Shown here in pieces: positions 47,459 through 51,293 of a DNA stretch of 51,293 nucleotides (the first letter of the stretch is position 1; each line of letters begins with the position of its first letter). A program made the translations under genes and the position numbers. The notes under the pieces are model-generated. The model did not search any database and was not told where the DNA came from. It saw nothing but the letters and a program-made list of their open reading frames with translations. The DNA lies in assembly GCA_009801015.1 (NCBI GenBank), contig VHZZ01000059.1, positions 311,327 through 362,619 on the forward strand, given 5' to 3'. Source of the stretch: Silene noctiflora (taxonomy: Eukaryota; Streptophyta; Magnoliopsida; Caryophyllales; Caryophyllaceae).

Positions 47459-49606
47459 TGACTTACCGTATTCGATTTTCAAACCTAATTAAAAAAGTAT
47501 TCATCTATTTTTAAATACTACTGTAATTGATTTTCGTCTGGAACTCGTTTATTACGTACCGACCTCCTTAAATATCCTCTGTTGCTTCTCAAAAATTGTG
47601 TGACTGCTTTGTCTGACTCGAGAAACCATCCGTATGATTTACAGATATTTTTATTCCGAGACCTGAAAATCCCGAAAACCGTGTATTATACACTTGAATT
47701 TGAACCGTTTGGGAGCTCGTAGCGAGTCATGTTTATTTTCCTCCCAATTTTTTCCATCACGTTTCTGGGGTCGCTTCATGAATTACCGTATTCGATTTCA
47801 GACCTAAATAACAAGTTATCATCTGTTTTTTAGAAGTACCCGATTTTTGTCCAAGACTAGTTTATCGCCTCCCAACACACTCGAATGTCCTTTGCTTATT
47901 CTCAAAATTTGGGTGGTGCTTTAGCTGACCCGATAAACCATCCGTACGATTTACGAACATTTTTTTTCTGGGACTCTGAAATTCCGAAAATCGTGTATTA
48001 TACACTTAAATTTGAGCCGTTTGGGAGCTCGTAACGGGTCATGTTTTTATTCTCCCTTTTTTTCCCACCAATGTCTGGGATCGCTTAATGAATTACCGTA
48101 TTCGATTTCGGTTTCTAAATAACAAGTTATCATCTACTTTTAAGGAGTACCCGATTTTCGTGAGACTAGTTTATCGCCTACTGGCACACTCAAATGTCTT
48201 ATATTTCTTCTCACAATTTGTGTGGCTGCTTTAGCTGACCTGAGGAACCGTCCGTATGATTTACAGACGTTTTTGTCCCGGCTCCTTGAAATTCCGAAAA
48301 CCGTGTATTATATACTTAAATTTGAACCTTTTGGGAGGTCGAACCAGGTCATCTTTCTTTTCCTCTCAGATTTTCTGCCACGTGTCGGGAGCGCTTCATA
48401 AGTTACCGCATTCGATTTCCAGCCCTAAAAAAGAATTACTCATTTATTTTTAAAGAGTACTTGATTTTCTTCCGAGATTCGTTTATTGCGTACCAACACC
48501 CTCAAATGTCTTCTGTTGCATCTCAAAATTTGTGTAACTACATTATCTGACTCGATGAACCATCCGTATGATTTACCGATATTTTTGTTCCGGAAAGCTA
48601 AAATCCCGAAAACCGTGACTTAAATTTGAGTCGTTTTGGGGGTCATACTCGGTCATGTTTCGTTTCGTACCAGTTTTTTGACCACGTGTCTGAGGTCGCT
48701 TCATAAGTTACCGTATTCAATTTTCAGCCTTAACTGAGATTTATTCATCTATTTTTAAGGAGTACATGATTTACGTCCAAGACTCGTTTATCACGTACCA
48801 GCACTTCAAATGTCCTTTGTTGCTATTTAAAATTTGTGTGACTGCTTTATCTGACCTGAGTAATCATCCGTATGATTTACGGACATTTTTGTTTCGGGAC
48901 CTTAAAATCCCGAAAACCGTGTATTATAAGCTTAAATTTGAGCCGTATGGAAGGTCATACCGGGTCATGATTCTTTTCCTCTCAGTTATCCTACCACGTG
49001 TTAGGGGTCGTTTCACGAGTTACCGTATTCGATTTTTGCCCTAAATAACAAGGATTCGTCTATTTTTAAGGAGTACTTGATTTTCGTCCTAGACTTGTTT
49101 ATCGCGTACCGACACCCTCAAATGTCCTCTTTTGTTTCTCAAAATTTGTGTGGCTGTTTTATCTGATTCGAGGAACCATCCGATTTAGGAACATTTTTAT
49201 TCCGGGACCTTGAAATCCCGAAAACCGTGTATTATACTTACATCTGAGCCGTTTTGGTGGTCGTACCGGACCATGTTTATTTTCGTCCCATTTTTCCACC
49301 ACGTGTCTCGGGTCGCTTCATGCGATACCGTATTTGATTTTCAGCTCTTAATAAGAAGTATTCATCTATTTTTAAGGAGTACTAATTTTTCGTCTGAGGC
49401 TCGTTTATCGCGTACTTGCACTCTCAAATGTCCTTTGTTGATTCTCAAATTTTTTTTGACTGTTTTATCTAACCTGGGAAACCATCCGTATGATTTATGG
49501 ACATTTTTTGTTTCGGAACCCTGAAATCCAGAAAACCGTTTATTATAACTTAAATTTGAGCCGTTTGAGAGCTCGTACCGGGTCATGTTTCTTTCCCACA
49601 CAGTTT
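47459..49606. repeat. Satellite-like tandem array, about 310 bp unit (array 2)
   Basis: About seven units in the same orientation as array 1. The marker CGAAAACCGTGTATTATA falls at about 47679, 47991, 48301, 48613, 48917, 49225 and 49536, so units are 304-312 bp. Shared with array 1: the marker itself, AAATTTGAGCCGTT.GGGAGG, CCACGTGT, CAAATGTCCT..GTTGCT.CTCAAAATTTGTGTGGCTG and TATCTGACCCGA. Particular to this array: ATTTTTAAGGAGTAC, CATCCGTATGATTTACGGAC and GTCGCTTCATGAGTTACCG. It starts just after, and ends just before, the CCACGTGT position, so it holds close to a whole number of units. Confidence 0.92.
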
Positions 49607-50545
49607 TTCCATTTTATTGAAACGATTATAAAATTGAAGCTAATTTAATATTATTGCATTATTGAATGATACATAGGGTAATATTAAATTGATTTTTTAA
49701 CCGAGTTTGTAAGTTGAATTATTAAAATTAATACTCCTCCGTTCGAGTCAATTGTTATGCTTTGGTTTTGCCACAAAGATCAAGGGAAAAGGACGGGACA
49801 ATTACTAAATGACAAGTTGACCAATCGGGTGTGAATGATCAAATTGGGTCCAGTCAAATTTTAACCGATCTTGTAACAAAGTTTCAAAATCAATGGTTAA
49901 ACAAATATTTACTCTCTATTACCTTCATACTAAATAGTTTCGATTATGAGTTCGACATCTCATATAAAATTATATTATGCATATTTTTAGAAAATGCAGT
50001 ATCGGAAATTAAATTTCTTTACAAAATGGCATGTACATATGTGTGTACATCTTTATAATAGTTGTATTTCTTTATTTCTTAACCTAATAACTTAGTAGTG
50101 ACATTTTACCCAGTTATTTTATTTATAAACTTTACTAACGCTATATTTACCATCAAAATTGAAAAGTAAAACAAATCATAAAACTTTAATTTTCATAGGT
50201 ATATTTTGGCTATTAAATCACTACTTCTTTATTTGGCACGTCGTCTACAAATTTTTAAATGTCAACAATTTAAATTAAATATATTTTGCATAAACCTTCA
50301 ACTTATTCTTAAAAACGTCTGATAATAACCATGTTTATAAAACCATACCCGTGCAATTTGCACATATAATTAAAGTCCTTTAAATAAAATATTAATTAGT
50401 TAGTCTCGTTTAAGAGTTAAGACGGAAGTATCTGTCTAACATTAAAATTGGTCAAATTTTTAGAGCTCTTATTTCTACCCGACTACTTCTGCATTTCTGG
50501 TAATTATTTCATCTTCATCTCTTTCTTTTCCTTTTTCTCGAAAAA
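49607..50545. other. AT-rich spacer upstream of the PPR gene
   Basis: No gene is visible. At 49733 TACTCCTCCGTTCGAGTCAA resembles one Stowaway-type end, but no clear mate was found. A lone TTAAGACGGAAGTATCTGTC lies at about 50417. The last 100 bases before the PPR start are pyrimidine-rich (CTTTCTTTTCCTTTTTCTCG), as in a short plant leader. Confidence 0.4.
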
Positions 50546-51293
50546 ATGTCTTCCCTTTTTCCTAAATTAGGGTTTCCATTTCATCCTCATTTTCAATTTA
50601 AGAATACTGCTATTCATGATCCTCGTTATTTTATGGAGTCTTTTAGAGATCAATGTAAATTAGGGTTCCCTAATCTTCAAATTCCCCTAAATCTATTCGA
50701 CCAAATGATGTCTTTTCATCGGCGACCTTCGATTGNNGATTTTANNAGGCTATTCTCCGCNATGCTCAAACTTAAACNTTTACAACCACACTCTACGGTC
50801 ATTTCCCTTTCTAGGCAACTTGAGTTATCTGGTACCCGACCCGATTTNNATTCCATTNGGATCCTTGCTAATTGTTACTGCCACGTAGGCCGGGTTGATT
50901 TTGGGTNTTCTCTCCTTGCCAAGTCCCTTAAACTTGGGTATCCCTTTGAGTCTGATTGTATCTTCTTCAACACATTAATCAATGGCCATGTTCATAACAA
51001 CCAGCTTCCCCAAGCTGTTAAGTTGTTGGATGTGGCCGTCGTTAAGCTTGGCATTCAGCCAAATATAGTTACCTACGGTATTATGGTCAAGGGTCTTTGC
51101 GGGATTGGGGACAATGCCGGTGCTCTCCGCTTGCTCCGCCGAATGAAATCTAGTCCATCCAGTTGTAAGCCTGACCTTGTCATCTACAATACCCTTATCG
51201 ATAGTCTTTGCAAAGACCAGTTTATTTCGGAGGCCCTCAAGCTCTTTTCAGTCATGAAATCTGAGGGCATCAAACCAGACGTGATCACATATA
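50546..51293 (+). CDS. Rf-like pentatricopeptide repeat protein, 5' part only
   Basis: Open from ATG 50546 (context AAAAAATGTC) to the window end, 249 codons without a stop, so the C-terminal part is missing. PPR proteins bind organelle RNA one base per repeat. The N-terminus is basic and aromatic, suitable for organelle import. At about residues 50-75 the block LFDQMMSFHRRPSI.DF.RLF is the signature of the restorer-of-fertility-like (RFL) P-class subfamily. P-type repeats follow: KLGYPFESDCIFFNTLINGH, KLGIQPNIVTYGIMVKGLC, CKPDLVIYNTLIDSLCKD and SEGIKPDVITY. There is no intron, as usual for this class. Ten undetermined bases fall between 50736 and 50907, each compatible with the open frame. 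Whether it is a functional restorer or a pseudogene cannot be told from the fragment. Confidence 0.9.
   Translation, partial: MSSLFPKLGFPFHPHFQFKNTAIHDPRYFMESFRDQCKLGFPNLQIPLNLFDQMMSFHRRPSIXDFXRLFSXMLKLKXLQPHSTVISLSRQLELSGTRPDXXSIXILANCYCHVGRVDFGXSLLAKSLKLGYPFESDCIFFNTLINGHVHNNQLPQAVKLLDVAVVKLGIQPNIVTYGIMVKGLCGIGDNAGALRLLRRMKSSPSSCKPDLVIYNTLIDSLCKDQFISEALKLFSVMKSEGIKPDVITY

Overview
This is nuclear DNA from a eudicot plant. It is AT-rich, its genes carry many canonical GT..AG introns, and its products are plant-specific: a photosynthetic GAPDH A subunit, a PMI1-related C2 protein, an RLT-type homeobox-DDT protein and an Rf-like PPR protein. The GAPA transit peptide and several repeat signatures (CCCGACCCGA-rich elements, AAGACGG inverted repeats, a SINE-like CTCAACGGCTCC module) suggest the order Caryophyllales. 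That placement is an inference from memory, not from a search.

Layout. 1-1.7 kb is degenerate repeat DNA. An intronless mTERF gene lies at 1844-2902 (+). A PMIR1-like gene lies at 4696-8224 (-), with a probable 2.3 kb intron in its 5' UTR reaching to about 10.6 kb. A mitochondrial-type ribosomal protein L28 gene lies at 13160-16323 (-), two exons around a 2.5 kb intron. 16.3-19.6 kb is intergenic and holds two foldback MULE-type elements. An RLT3-like gene occupies 19715-32038 (+); I reconstructed 17 coding exons giving 1145 codons. 33.5-37.3 kb is repeat DNA: a 77 bp duplication, a satellite-like array of about 310 bp units, and a third foldback element. A membrane-anchored, low-complexity protein of the At1g65710-like family lies at 37809-40481 (+). 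41.0-42.3 kb holds a Stowaway MITE, a SINE and a CCCGA-rich element. GAPA lies at 42527-45020 (+), five exons. 45-47.4 kb has at most a doubtful small minus-strand gene. A second, homologous 310 bp array lies at 47.46-49.61 kb. An Rf-like PPR gene begins at 50546 and runs off the window.

The genes form no operon or pathway. Three products are predicted to act in organelles (mTERF, L28, GAPA), PPR proteins usually do too, and PMIR1 proteins are linked to organelle movement, but I read this as chance neighbourhood. RLT3 is a nuclear chromatin-remodelling partner.

I found no obviously new biological system. The least ordinary items are the two separate but homologous 310 bp arrays, the near-perfect foldback elements with 9 bp target duplications, the homeodomain of the RLT3 protein lacking the canonical Asn51, the LysM-like tail of PMIR1, and a possible alternative C-terminus of RLT3. 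Exon boundaries were deduced by eye from splice consensus and reading-frame phase, and no transcript evidence was available.
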